This document shows, piece after piece, positions 1-6,366 of a stretch of 12,823 nucleotides of DNA. The stretch's first letter is position 1, and the number at the start of each line of letters is the position of its first letter. Both the position numbers and the translations under genes were made by a program. The notes under the pieces are model-generated. The model did not search any database, was not told where the DNA came from, and saw only the letters and a program-made list of their open reading frames with translations. The stretch comes from an uncultured Collinsella sp. (GTDB taxonomy: Bacteria; Actinomycetota; Coriobacteriia; Coriobacteriales; Coriobacteriaceae), in assembly GCA_900547835.1 (NCBI GenBank), contig URIJ01000044.1, positions 1 through 12,823 of the forward strand, read 5' to 3'.

Positions 1-7
1 ACGAGCC

Positions 8-30
8 GGAGAGCACTTAATGTGCTCTCC
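8..30. repeat. Perfect hairpin downstream of pcrA, at the window edge
   Basis: A 9-bp perfect stem (8-16 pairs with 22-30, GGAGAGCAC / GTGCTCTCC) with a 5-nt loop lies about 60 bases past the pcrA stop. No T-run follows it on the minus strand within the window, so it is not a textbook intrinsic terminator. Just inside it an 8-bp direct repeat, CGAGCAGG, occurs at 34-41 and 48-55. The left edge of the window cuts this region, so a larger repeat cannot be excluded. Confidence 0.5.
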
Positions 31-92
31 GTGCGAGCAGGACTGTCCGAGCAGGTGACCAAAGCCCCCGGCGCGCCCGGTCAACCTTGCAG

Positions 93-2996
93 TTAGGAAT
101 TCAGCTTGACGATAGGCGCAAAGCCCTTCATGAGCTTTTTGGTCTGGCCGGTCTTTTCGAATTGAACCTCGATCATGTCTCCGGCGACCGAGATCACGGT
201 ACCCGTGCCAAAGGTCTTATGGCTCACGGTATCGCCCGCGGCAAAGTCCTGCGATGCGCTGGCGCGATCGACCTTGCGCTCCACCGTCGGGGACACCTTA
301 GACGACGACTTTTTGGCTCGCGGTGCGCCCGAGCCAAAGGTCGAGGCAACACGGCCGGCGTCGGGCGAGACCCCACGATGGCGCTCGGTTCCGTAGCTAC
401 TGCCGCCAAAGAAATCGTCGAAGCTCGATCCGCCGCGCGAACCGGAACCGCCGGTCGAGCGCGTATGCGAACCAAACACCTTGCCGCCGTACATATCCGA
501 GCCCATGCCCGAGCCAAAGGTGCCGTGACGGTCGCCGCGCTTCTCCCAGCCCGTGCCCTCAAAACCGGCAGAACCGATGCCGCTAAACTCGATATCCTCA
601 AACGGAATCTCGTTGAGGAAGCGCGAGCGCGGGTTGGCAGAGGTCGAGCCGTAGGTGCGACGCGTGGCCGCATAAGTCAAGAACAGGCGCTTACGGGCAC
701 GCGTGATGGCAACGTAGGCCAGGCGACGCTCCTCCTCGAGCTTGCCCGGGTCATCGCTGCCGCCAAAGTCGTGCACGTGCGGGAAGATACCCTCCTCCAT
801 GCCGGCCACGAACACCGCCGGGAACTCCAGGCCCTTGGCGGAGTGGATGGTCATCATGGTAATGGCATGCGTCTCGCCGGCTAGGGAATCCAAGTCGGAG
901 CGCAGGGCCAGCCACTCCATGAGCGCCGGCAGCGCCTTACAGGTGAGCGGACCGTAGGTGCGCTCGATCTCGTCGGCATGCACGGCACCCGCCGGCATCT
1001 CCGTCGACGCGGCATATGCGTTGCCCGCGATGGCGGCGGCCAGAGCATCCTGCGGCGAGAGCGCCGGGGCGGCTAGGCTATCGAGCGGATTGGAACCTGC
1101 GGCATCGCGCGCGCCGACCAGCGCCTCAAACGAGGACGCGGGCGCGGACGGCCCCGGCTCGGGCGCAGGCGCGCTCACCACAACGGACTCGGGTCCAGCG
1201 TCGGCAGGCACATCGGCAACGCCAGCCGCGCGCAGCTCTTCCAAGCTCTCAAGCGTACCCTCGATATCCTCGTGTGTCTCTTCAAATTCGGCCGCAACGC
1301 CCAGGAATTCCTGGATGTTCTCGGCGCGGCTCTCGGACTCCATGGTGCCCTCGGCGCGGAAAGCCTGCAGCAGGCCCGTCTTATCGACGATCATCTCGAC
1401 GACGTCCTTGAGCTCGCCGTCCATGCGGCGACCCTCGCGCACCAGCGCCACAAAGCTCGACAGGCCGTTGCGCACCTTGGCGCTAAACATGCCCGTCTCG
1501 GCTGTTGCGATCTCGCAGGCTTGGAAGAACGAGCAGCGGTTGTCGCGTGCCAGCTGCTCAATCTTTTGAATCGAGGTGGAGCCGATGCCGCGGCGCGGCG
1601 TGTTGATGACGCGCTTGACGCTCATCTCGTCGGCCGGGTTCACAATCATCTTGAGGTAGGCCATGACGTCGCGGATCTCGGCACGGTCGAAGAATCGCGT
1701 GCCGCCCACAATCTTGTAGGGCACGCCTGCGCGCAGGAACATATCTTCGAGGATACGCGACTGGGCGTTGGTGCGATAGAACACGGCAATGTCGTCGTAG
1801 CTCATGCCTTTGGCATGCAGCTTCTCGATCTCGCCGGCAATCCAGCGGCCCTCGTCGCGCTCATCGCTCGCCTGGAAGGCCTGGATCTTCTCGCCGTCGC
1901 CCTCGGCCGTAAACAGGCGCTTGTCCTTGCGTTGCGAGTTGTGGCGCACCACGGCGTTGGCGGCGTTCAGGATGTGACCCGTGGAGCGGTAGTTCTGCTC
2001 CAGCTTAACGGTCTTGCAGTTTTTAAAGTCCTGCTCAAAGTCCAGGATGTTAGTGATGTCGGCGCCACGCCAGCTGTAAATGGACTGGTCGTCGTCGCCC
2101 ACGACCATGAGGTTTTGGTACTTGGCGGCCAGCAGGTTGGCGATCTCGTACTGGACGTGGTTGGTGTCCTGATACTCGTCGACGCTAATGTAGCGGAAAC
2201 GCTCTTGGTACTTGTCGAGCACCTCGGGGCGGGTGCGCAGCAGCTCGAGCGTGCGCACGAGCAGGTCGTCGAAGTCCATCGCGTTGGCGGCGCGCAGGCG
2301 GCGTTCCAGCTCCAGGTAGACCTGCGCGGCCTTTTTGTCGTTGGGACTATCGGCGGACTTGAGCATGTCCTCGGGGCCGATCATGGCGTTTTTGGCCGAG
2401 CTGATCTTGCTGCGGATCATGTTGATGGGGAACTGCTTTTGCTCGATGCCGAGCGCCTGCATAATGTCGCGCACCATGCGCTTGGAATCGTCGTCATCGT
2501 AGATGGTGAACTGACCGGTGTAGCCCAGCAGGTCGGCGTCCTCGCGCAGCATGCGCACGCACATGGCATGGAAGGTGCACACCCACATGCCGCGGGTGCC
2601 ACTGGGGATGAGCGCCGCCAGACGCTCGCGCATCTCGGCCGCGGCCTTGTTGGTAAACGTGATGGCAAGGATCTGCCAGGGCTTAACGCCCAGGTCGCCG
2701 AGCATATGTGCGATGCGGAAGGTCAAGACGCGGGTCTTGCCCGAGCCGGCGCCGGCGAGCACCAGCAACGGGCCCTCGGTGGTCAGAACCGCCTCGCGCT
2801 GGGCGGGATTAAGGCTGTCGATGTCGACGAGCGGCTTGGCGGGTTTGGGTGCCGGCGCAGGAGCGTCGTAGATGTCGAGCGGGACGAGCTCGGGCTCCGG
2901 CGCAGCGGGGGCGGTGTATGCATCGAGCGGCACGGGTTCCGGCGTGGGCGGCACGGGTTCCGCGGCGTTCTTTTCCCAGGGCAAGGGCTGGGTCAT
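93..2996 (-). CDS. pcrA: ATP-dependent 3'-5' DNA helicase PcrA/UvrD (superfamily 1)
   Basis: This is a 967-residue SF1A helicase that unwinds DNA in nucleotide excision and mismatch repair, displaces RecA and works with stalled RNA polymerase. Visible motifs: Q-motif LNPAQREAV (62-70), Walker A AGAGSGKT (81-88), motif Ia TFTNKAAAEM (about 113-122), motif II DEYQDT (273-278), motif III GDDDQSIYSWRG (300-311), motif IV QNYRST (334-339), motif V TIHSAKGLEF (716-725) and motif VI YVAITRAR (761-768). A C-terminal Tudor-like domain (about 919-965, GDTVSHKTFGTGTV), known to contact RNA polymerase in this family, ends the protein. It exceeds the usual 720-780 residues because of a Pro/Ala-rich N-terminal tail (1-58), an Ala/Pro-rich insertion near 588-680 and a Gly/Ser-rich linker (804-917). 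The ATG at 2996 is chosen because GAGGAG precedes it by six bases; an in-frame GTG at 3080 has no ribosome site and lies upstream of the likely -10. Functionally intact as far as visible. Confidence 0.97.
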   Translation of the reverse strand: MTQPLPWEKNAAEPVPPTPEPVPLDAYTAPAAPEPELVPLDIYDAPAPAPKPAKPLVDIDSLNPAQREAVLTTEGPLLVLAGAGSGKTRVLTFRIAHMLGDLGVKPWQILAITFTNKAAAEMRERLAALIPSGTRGMWVCTFHAMCVRMLREDADLLGYTGQFTIYDDDDSKRMVRDIMQALGIEQKQFPINMIRSKISSAKNAMIGPEDMLKSADSPNDKKAAQVYLELERRLRAANAMDFDDLLVRTLELLRTRPEVLDKYQERFRYISVDEYQDTNHVQYEIANLLAAKYQNLMVVGDDDQSIYSWRGADITNILDFEQDFKNCKTVKLEQNYRSTGHILNAANAVVRHNSQRKDKRLFTAEGDGEKIQAFQASDERDEGRWIAGEIEKLHAKGMSYDDIAVFYRTNAQSRILEDMFLRAGVPYKIVGGTRFFDRAEIRDVMAYLKMIVNPADEMSVKRVINTPRRGIGSTSIQKIEQLARDNRCSFFQACEIATAETGMFSAKVRNGLSSFVALVREGRRMDGELKDVVEMIVDKTGLLQAFRAEGTMESESRAENIQEFLGVAAEFEETHEDIEGTLESLEELRAAGVADVPADAGPESVVVSAPAPEPGPSAPASSFEALVGARDAAGSNPLDSLAAPALSPQDALAAAIAGNAYAASTEMPAGAVHADEIERTYGPLTCKALPALMEWLALRSDLDSLAGETHAITMMTIHSAKGLEFPAVFVAGMEEGIFPHVHDFGGSDDPGKLEEERRLAYVAITRARKRLFLTYAATRRTYGSTSANPRSRFLNEIPFEDIEFSGIGSAGFEGTGWEKRGDRHGTFGSGMGSDMYGGKVFGSHTRSTGGSGSRGGSSFDDFFGGSSYGTERHRGVSPDAGRVASTFGSGAPRAKKSSSKVSPTVERKVDRASASQDFAAGDTVSHKTFGTGTVISVAGDMIEVQFEKTGQTKKLMKGFAPIVKLNS

Positions 2997-3057
2997 GGGC
3001 GACTCCTCATCTGACGGACGGCGCGCCTGCGGGCAGCGCCATAGTTTGAGCCGTACC

Positions 3058-3088
3058 AGTATACCGAGCCGCGCGGACACCGACGCAA
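3058..3088 (-). promoter_or_regulatory. Probable pcrA promoter
   Basis: On the minus strand a TATACT -10 box (3058-3063) lies about 60 bases upstream of the pcrA ATG. A TTGCGT -35-like box (3083-3088) sits 19 bases away, which is longer than the ideal 17. A weaker alternative is TTGTCA / TAACCT (3174-3179 and 3152-3157, 16-base spacing), which overlaps the palindrome at 3136-3168. Confidence 0.4.
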
Positions 3089-3135
3089 ATCACACCACGA
3101 CTCCGTTCGTCACCGTCAGGCCCGCCCCAGCGAAT

Positions 3136-3168
3136 TTGGTGCAAAGGTGTCAGGTTACTTTGAACCAA
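3136..3168. repeat. REP-like interrupted palindrome between pcrA and uppP
   Basis: Two 11-base arms, 3136-3146 (TTGGTGCAAAG) and 3158-3168 (CTTTGAACCAA), pair at 10 of 11 positions around an 11-base spacer (3147-3157). It is less GC-rich than the flanking genes and has no T-run, so it is not a terminator. The shape resembles repetitive extragenic palindromes. It could instead be an operator in the long pcrA leader region. Confidence 0.5.
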
Positions 3169-3242
3169 TCTATTGACAATCACGAAACCGCCGATGTCAT
3201 GGCAGCAGCAGCGAGCGGCGGCCAGGGCGAACAAATTGGCAT

Positions 3243-3285
3243 GAAAAGGGGGCGGCATAGACCTTTTGGTCATGCCGCCCCCTTT
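3243..3285 (-). terminator. Intrinsic terminator of uppP
   Basis: A very strong hairpin: 14 bp (3245-3258 with 3272-3285) is extended by GACC/GGTC (3260-3263 with 3268-3271) around a TTTT loop, with one bulged A at 3259. Read on the minus strand it ends in TTTT and lies 45 bases past the uppP stop. It should separate uppP from pcrA transcription. Confidence 0.85.
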
Positions 3286-3329
3286 GAATGACAAGTTGTC
3301 GCTCCGGTCGCCGTGCAGCGTCAACCAAG

Positions 3330-4310
3330 TTACAGGCCGAGCATAGGCTCCAGAACGAAGAAGTATGCGAGCACTACGATGCCCAGGATGATGCGGTAGA
3401 CGCCGAAGCACTTGAAGTCGTGACGGCGGACGAAGCCCATGAGCCACTTGATAGCGATGAGCGAAACCACAAAGGCCACAACGCAGCCCACGCCCAGGAT
3501 GGCGACCTCGTTGGCACCGAACGTACCGCCCTTGATGAAATACTTGACCAGCTTGAGCGCACTCGCGCCAAACATGACAGGGATGGCCAGGAAGAACGTA
3601 AACTTGGACGCCACCGAACGCGTGCAGCCCAAAAGCAGGCCGCCGATGATGGTGGAACCGGAGCGCGACGTGCCCGGAATCAGCGAGAGCACCTGGAAGC
3701 ATCCGATGCCCAGTGCGGTCTTCCAACTCAGGTCCTCGAGCGTGGTGATGGAACCAAAGTCCAGATCCTCGTCATCGTCCTCATCCTCAGCGGTAGCCGC
3801 GGCGGGCGCCGCAAAGTGCGCACCGGCGGGACGTCCACCCGACACCACAGCACGCGAACCAAACGAACCGGCAACGGCCATTTCCTCGCGCTTGCTCGCG
3901 CGCCAGTTCTCGATCACGATAAACAGCACGCCGTACACAATGAGCGCCAGCGCCACGACGGGAGCATTGTAGAAATGCTCCTCCATCCAGTCGTTGAGCG
4001 GCAGGCCGATCGCCGCCGCAGGAATGCAACCGAGCACAATCTTGCCCCACAGCACCCAGGTGTCGCGACGGCCCTCCTTGCCCTTGCTGGGCGAGAACGG
4101 ATTGAGCTCATGGAAGAACAGCACACAGACGGCCAGAATGGCGCCGAGCTGAATCACGACCAGGAACATATTCCAGAACGTCTCGCTCACGTTCATCTTG
4201 ACGAACTCGTCCACCAAGATCATGTGACCGGTCGACGAAACAGGCAGCCATTCGGTGATGCCCTCGACCAGGCCCATGAAGGCAGATTTTAGAAGCTCGA
4301 TAATATCCAA
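3330..4310 (-). CDS. uppP: Undecaprenyl-diphosphatase UppP (BacA family)
   Basis: This integral membrane phosphatase removes one phosphate from undecaprenyl diphosphate, recycling the lipid carrier for peptidoglycan and other wall polymers; extra activity gives bacitracin resistance. The signatures are present: EGITEWLPVSSTGH (16-29) with both acidic residues E16 and E20 and the histidine H29, and PGTSRSGST (212-220) with the catalytic arginine R216. Several hydrophobic helices follow (about 48-67, 87-104, 116-134, 196-212, 236-258, 267-290, 302-322). At 326 residues it is longer than the usual 260-290 because of a hydrophilic, Ala-rich then acidic insertion at about 138-186, before the PGTSRSG half. 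The TTG at 4310 is preferred: GAGGGG lies five to six bases upstream and the product begins MDIIELLKSAFMG, as in typical UppP. The ATG at 4379 and GTG at 4331 lack proper ribosome sites, and the former overlaps the likely -10. It is transcribed divergently from the stress protein gene. Confidence 0.95.
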   Translation of the reverse strand: MDIIELLKSAFMGLVEGITEWLPVSSTGHMILVDEFVKMNVSETFWNMFLVVIQLGAILAVCVLFFHELNPFSPSKGKEGRRDTWVLWGKIVLGCIPAAAIGLPLNDWMEEHFYNAPVVALALIVYGVLFIVIENWRASKREEMAVAGSFGSRAVVSGGRPAGAHFAAPAAATAEDEDDDEDLDFGSITTLEDLSWKTALGIGCFQVLSLIPGTSRSGSTIIGGLLLGCTRSVASKFTFFLAIPVMFGASALKLVKYFIKGGTFGANEVAILGVGCVVAFVVSLIAIKWLMGFVRRHDFKCFGVYRIILGIVVLAYFFVLEPMLGL

Positions 4311-4371
4311 AGGGACCCCCTCGTTAGACACCCGCCGGTAGATGTTCTGCGGACGATGCGGGCGATGTCCC

Positions 4372-4377
4372 ATTATC
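4372..4377 (-). promoter_or_regulatory. Possible -10 box for uppP
   Basis: On the minus strand GATAAT (4372-4377) stands about 60 bases upstream of the TTG start. No good -35 hexamer is visible at 16-18 bases, so this is tentative. If real, it rules out the upstream ATG at 4379 as the uppP start. Confidence 0.3.
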
Positions 4378-4448
4378 AACCGTTGGCGGTGCGACCGCGC
4401 CTACCCTTACCAAAAAACTCGCCCGTTCACAGAATTGCGAGCGGTCAA

Positions 4449-4469
4449 ACCCAAATCCTTGGGTATAAC
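4449..4469 (+). promoter_or_regulatory. Likely usp -10 box overlapped by a palindrome
   Basis: TATAAC (4464-4469) is a good -10 box about 90 bases upstream of the stress protein ATG. A perfect 6-bp inverted repeat, ACCCAA-ATCC-TTGGGT (4449-4464), fills the spacer and touches the first base of the -10, where a repressor or activator dimer could bind. The -35 position (about 4441-4447) is poor, consistent with a regulated promoter. Confidence 0.4.
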
Positions 4470-4559
4470 TGCAACAAGATAAAGTGTCCGGCGGCCAACG
4501 CGCCCGCGCCCGCCCGACGCACGAGCCCCGCGCCCGTGCGATAGACCAAGGAGGAAACC

Positions 4560-4997
4560 ATGAACGAGGGCTACACCAAGGTATTTGTTTCACTCGACGG
4601 TACTGAGCAGCAGGATTTTGTGCTCGCACGCGCCATCAAGGTCGCCGCGAACAACGGCGCCAAGCTAATCATCGGCCACGTTATCGACTCCACGGCGCTC
4701 GAGAGCGCCGGTTCCTATCCGGTCGATCTGGTCAACGGCCTAGAGGAGGCATTTAAGAACTCCATCGCCAAGCAGCTCGAGGAGGCCAAGGCCAATCCCG
4801 ACATTCCCGAGGTCGAGGTCATGATTCGCGCCGGCCGTATTCGCGAGACGCTCAAGGACGAGATGCTCGACGTGGTTAAGCCCGACCTGGTGCTCTGCGG
4901 CGCCCGCGGCCTGTCCTCGATCAAGTATGCGCTGCTGGGTTCGATTTCGACGTTCCTGCTGCGCAATACGGACTGCGACATTCTGGTCGTGAAGTAG
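4560..4997 (+). CDS. Universal stress protein, UspA family (ATP-binding type)
   Basis: This 145-residue single-domain cytoplasmic protein has the Usp alpha/beta fold. The family binds ATP and accumulates under starvation or other stress; the exact role of individual members is usually unknown. The N-terminal strand VFVSLDG carries the nucleotide-contacting aspartate (D13). The ATP signature G-2x-G-9x-G-S is complete in GARGLSSIKYALLGS (G114, G117, G127, S128), and the ending DILVVK is the usual last strand. The length is normal for the family. The ATG is preceded by a strong AAGGAGG (4548-4554) five bases away. It is monocistronic: divergent from uppP, convergent with the kinase gene, with a terminator at 5145-5178. 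Confidence 0.95.
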   Translation: MNEGYTKVFVSLDGTEQQDFVLARAIKVAANNGAKLIIGHVIDSTALESAGSYPVDLVNGLEEAFKNSIAKQLEEAKANPDIPEVEVMIRAGRIRETLKDEMLDVVKPDLVLCGARGLSSIKYALLGSISTFLLRNTDCDILVVK

Positions 4998-5010
4998 CGT
5001 TGCTCCCACC

Positions 5011-5103
5011 GGCCGCGGGGCCTGCGGGGTTCCCACGGGCACGTCCTCGCCGCGTTGCGGCTGCGGGATGTGCCCTTAGGAAACCCCTCCCGGCCCCGCG
5101 GCC
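5011..5103. repeat. 93-nt GC-rich nested palindrome (element A)
   Basis: Just after the usp stop, five concentric pairs of arms fold into one long interrupted hairpin: 5011-5022 with 5092-5103 (12 bp, perfect), 5026-5031 with 5082-5087, 5037-5042 with 5070-5075, and 5049-5053 with 5057-5061, around a GTT loop. A possible CC/GG pair lies in the internal loops. The arms are separated by short unpaired internal loops. It has no T-run and lies ahead of the real terminator, so it would be transcribed as part of the usp 3' UTR. It is either a REP/MITE-like repeat or a structured RNA; the sequence alone does not decide. Confidence 0.65.
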
Positions 5104-5144
5104 TTCGCAGCCTTACTTCAGCGAGTTGGCTGATAAAAAGATGG

Positions 5145-5204
5145 CGTGCCGCCCCGGTTGGGGCGGCACGTTTTGTTTGGTGGGGCGGCACGTTTTTTGT
5201 TTGG
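5145..5204 (+). terminator. usp terminator with a duplicated 3' half
   Basis: An 11-bp perfect stem (5145-5155 with 5160-5170, loop GGTT) followed by TTTTGTTT is a classical intrinsic terminator on the plus strand. The 3' arm and its T-tract are repeated in tandem at 5182-5204, this time with six Ts. The 5' arm could therefore pair with either copy, giving two alternative terminators. Confidence 0.85.
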
Positions 5205-5210
5205 ACGATT

Positions 5211-5295
5211 CTTTGAGCCACATGACTATGTTCTCGAACGGGAACATAGCGTTAGTTGCTTCTGCTAAGTTCCCGTTCGAGAACATAACCCAAAG
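5211..5295. repeat. Long stem-loop with a perfect 19-bp stem (element C)
   Basis: Arms 5227-5245 and 5269-5287 are exact reverse complements (19 bp) with a 23-base spacer. Inside, TTAG/CTAA (5252-5255 with 5265-5268) can extend the stem past a bulge; outside, CTTTG/CAAAG (5211-5215 with 5291-5295) form an outer pair. Each arm is itself a partial dyad (GTTC..GAAC), so the element also offers two inverted protein-binding sites. It is clearly less GC-rich than its surroundings. It lies between the convergent usp and kinase genes, 27 bases past the kinase stop, with no T-run on the minus side. Confidence 0.7.
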
Positions 5296-5313
5296 AGAAA
5301 CAGCAGGGCGCGC

Positions 5314-6357
5314 TTACTCAAAGTATTGGAACTTGTTCGTTGAGAAGGCGAACGTTACGACAAAGCCTTCGCCGGGGTCGGAGGCTGCGGTAACGTCGAT
5401 GCCCATCTTGGAGCACAGGCGCGCCACCAGATAGAGGCCGATGCCCGTTGCGCGCTTGGTGGTGCGGCCGTTGTCGCCGGTAAAGCCCTTCTCGAACACA
5501 CGCGGCAGGTCTGCCGCGCACACACCGCAGCCGTTATCGGCAACGGTAAGCTCAATGCGCTCGCTCGCCAGACCTTCGTCCAACAACGCGCCCGAAAACA
5601 CGATCTTTGCGCCGTCCTCGCGCGCATATTTAATGCTGTTCTGAATGAGCTGGCCCAGGATAAACTCGAGCCACTTTTCGTCGGTAAAGACCTCGAAGTC
5701 GAGGTTTTCGCACACCGGCGCCACGTGCGCCGCAATGAGCTCGCGCGCGTTGGCCTTAATCGCGCCCGTCACCAAGGTCTTAAGATCCCAGCGGCGAATC
5801 AGGTAGTCGCGCTCCACGACTTCCGAGCGCGCGTAGTACAGCGCCTGGTCGATATAGCGCTCCACGCGAGCCAACTCACGGCCCAGGTCATCCACGCGCG
5901 ACAGGTCGTCTTCGCTGCCGTCCAAGTTTTCCAAAATTAGATGGGCCGCCGCCAGGGGCAGTTTGGCCTCGTGGACCCAGCTCTCGATATAGTCGCGATA
6001 GTCATCGGTCTGACGACGGCCTTCGGCAACCTCGTCGCAGGCAGCTTTGCCCACCCGGCGCAAGACCTCGTACTCGAGCTCGCCCTCGGCATAGGTCGGG
6101 CATTGCACCATCTCCTGCACCCACGCGGGACTCTCCAGCTCCTCGGCCGCACGCTCCAGCTGGCGCAGAAAGCGGCGACGGCGCGTATATTCGATCACGA
6201 TACCCAGCATGCCAAAGGCAAAGGACACACCGATTGCCACGATCACGATAGATGCGGGAGCACCGGCGACCGTCAGCACAAAGCAGCTCAGCAACACGCC
6301 GCACGTCCACACGACGACGGGCAGCAAAGCGTCTTTAAAGAACTTGCCAAACGACAT
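5314..6357 (-). CDS. Intramembrane-sensing histidine kinase, BceS-like
   Basis: This 347-residue sensor kinase autophosphorylates on histidine and passes phosphate to the regulator encoded just upstream. Two membrane helices (about 11-31 and 36-56) are separated by only a few residues, with no extracellular sensor domain: the intramembrane-sensing architecture of BceS/VncS kinases. The phospho-acceptor box is ESWVHEAKLPL with H129. The ATPase domain shows the N box (QLIQNSIKYA, N240), G1 box DNGCGV (275-280), the BceS-like segment KGFTGDNGR (290-298) and G2 box GIGLYL (305-310). BceS-type kinases usually take their signal from a BceAB-type ABC transporter exporting or sensing antimicrobial peptides; no such transporter lies in this window. 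The ATG follows the regulator stop by 9 bases, with a modest AGGA about eight bases upstream, so translation is probably coupled. Family is firm; ligand unknown. Confidence 0.94.
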   Translation of the reverse strand: MSFGKFFKDALLPVVVWTCGVLLSCFVLTVAGAPASIVIVAIGVSFAFGMLGIVIEYTRRRRFLRQLERAAEELESPAWVQEMVQCPTYAEGELEYEVLRRVGKAACDEVAEGRRQTDDYRDYIESWVHEAKLPLAAAHLILENLDGSEDDLSRVDDLGRELARVERYIDQALYYARSEVVERDYLIRRWDLKTLVTGAIKANARELIAAHVAPVCENLDFEVFTDEKWLEFILGQLIQNSIKYAREDGAKIVFSGALLDEGLASERIELTVADNGCGVCAADLPRVFEKGFTGDNGRTTKRATGIGLYLVARLCSKMGIDVTAASDPGEGFVVTFAFSTNKFQYFE

Positions 6358-6366
6358 GGCCGGGTC

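Noticed and set aside
1..92. Possible tRNA-like fold at the left edge
   Set aside because: There is no cloverleaf with T-loop and anticodon features; only one simple hairpin is present.
1272..3014. 580-codon plus-strand open frame across pcrA
   Set aside because: It is antisense to conserved helicase motifs, with no ribosome site and no recognisable domain.
2997..3080. Upstream GTG start adding 28 residues to PcrA
   Set aside because: It has no ribosome site, lies upstream of the TATACT box, and the extra residues look like a translated leader; ATG 2996 has GAGGAG.
5000..5434. 144-codon plus-strand frame downstream of usp
   Set aside because: It crosses the palindromes, the terminator and the end of the kinase gene; composition is not protein-like.
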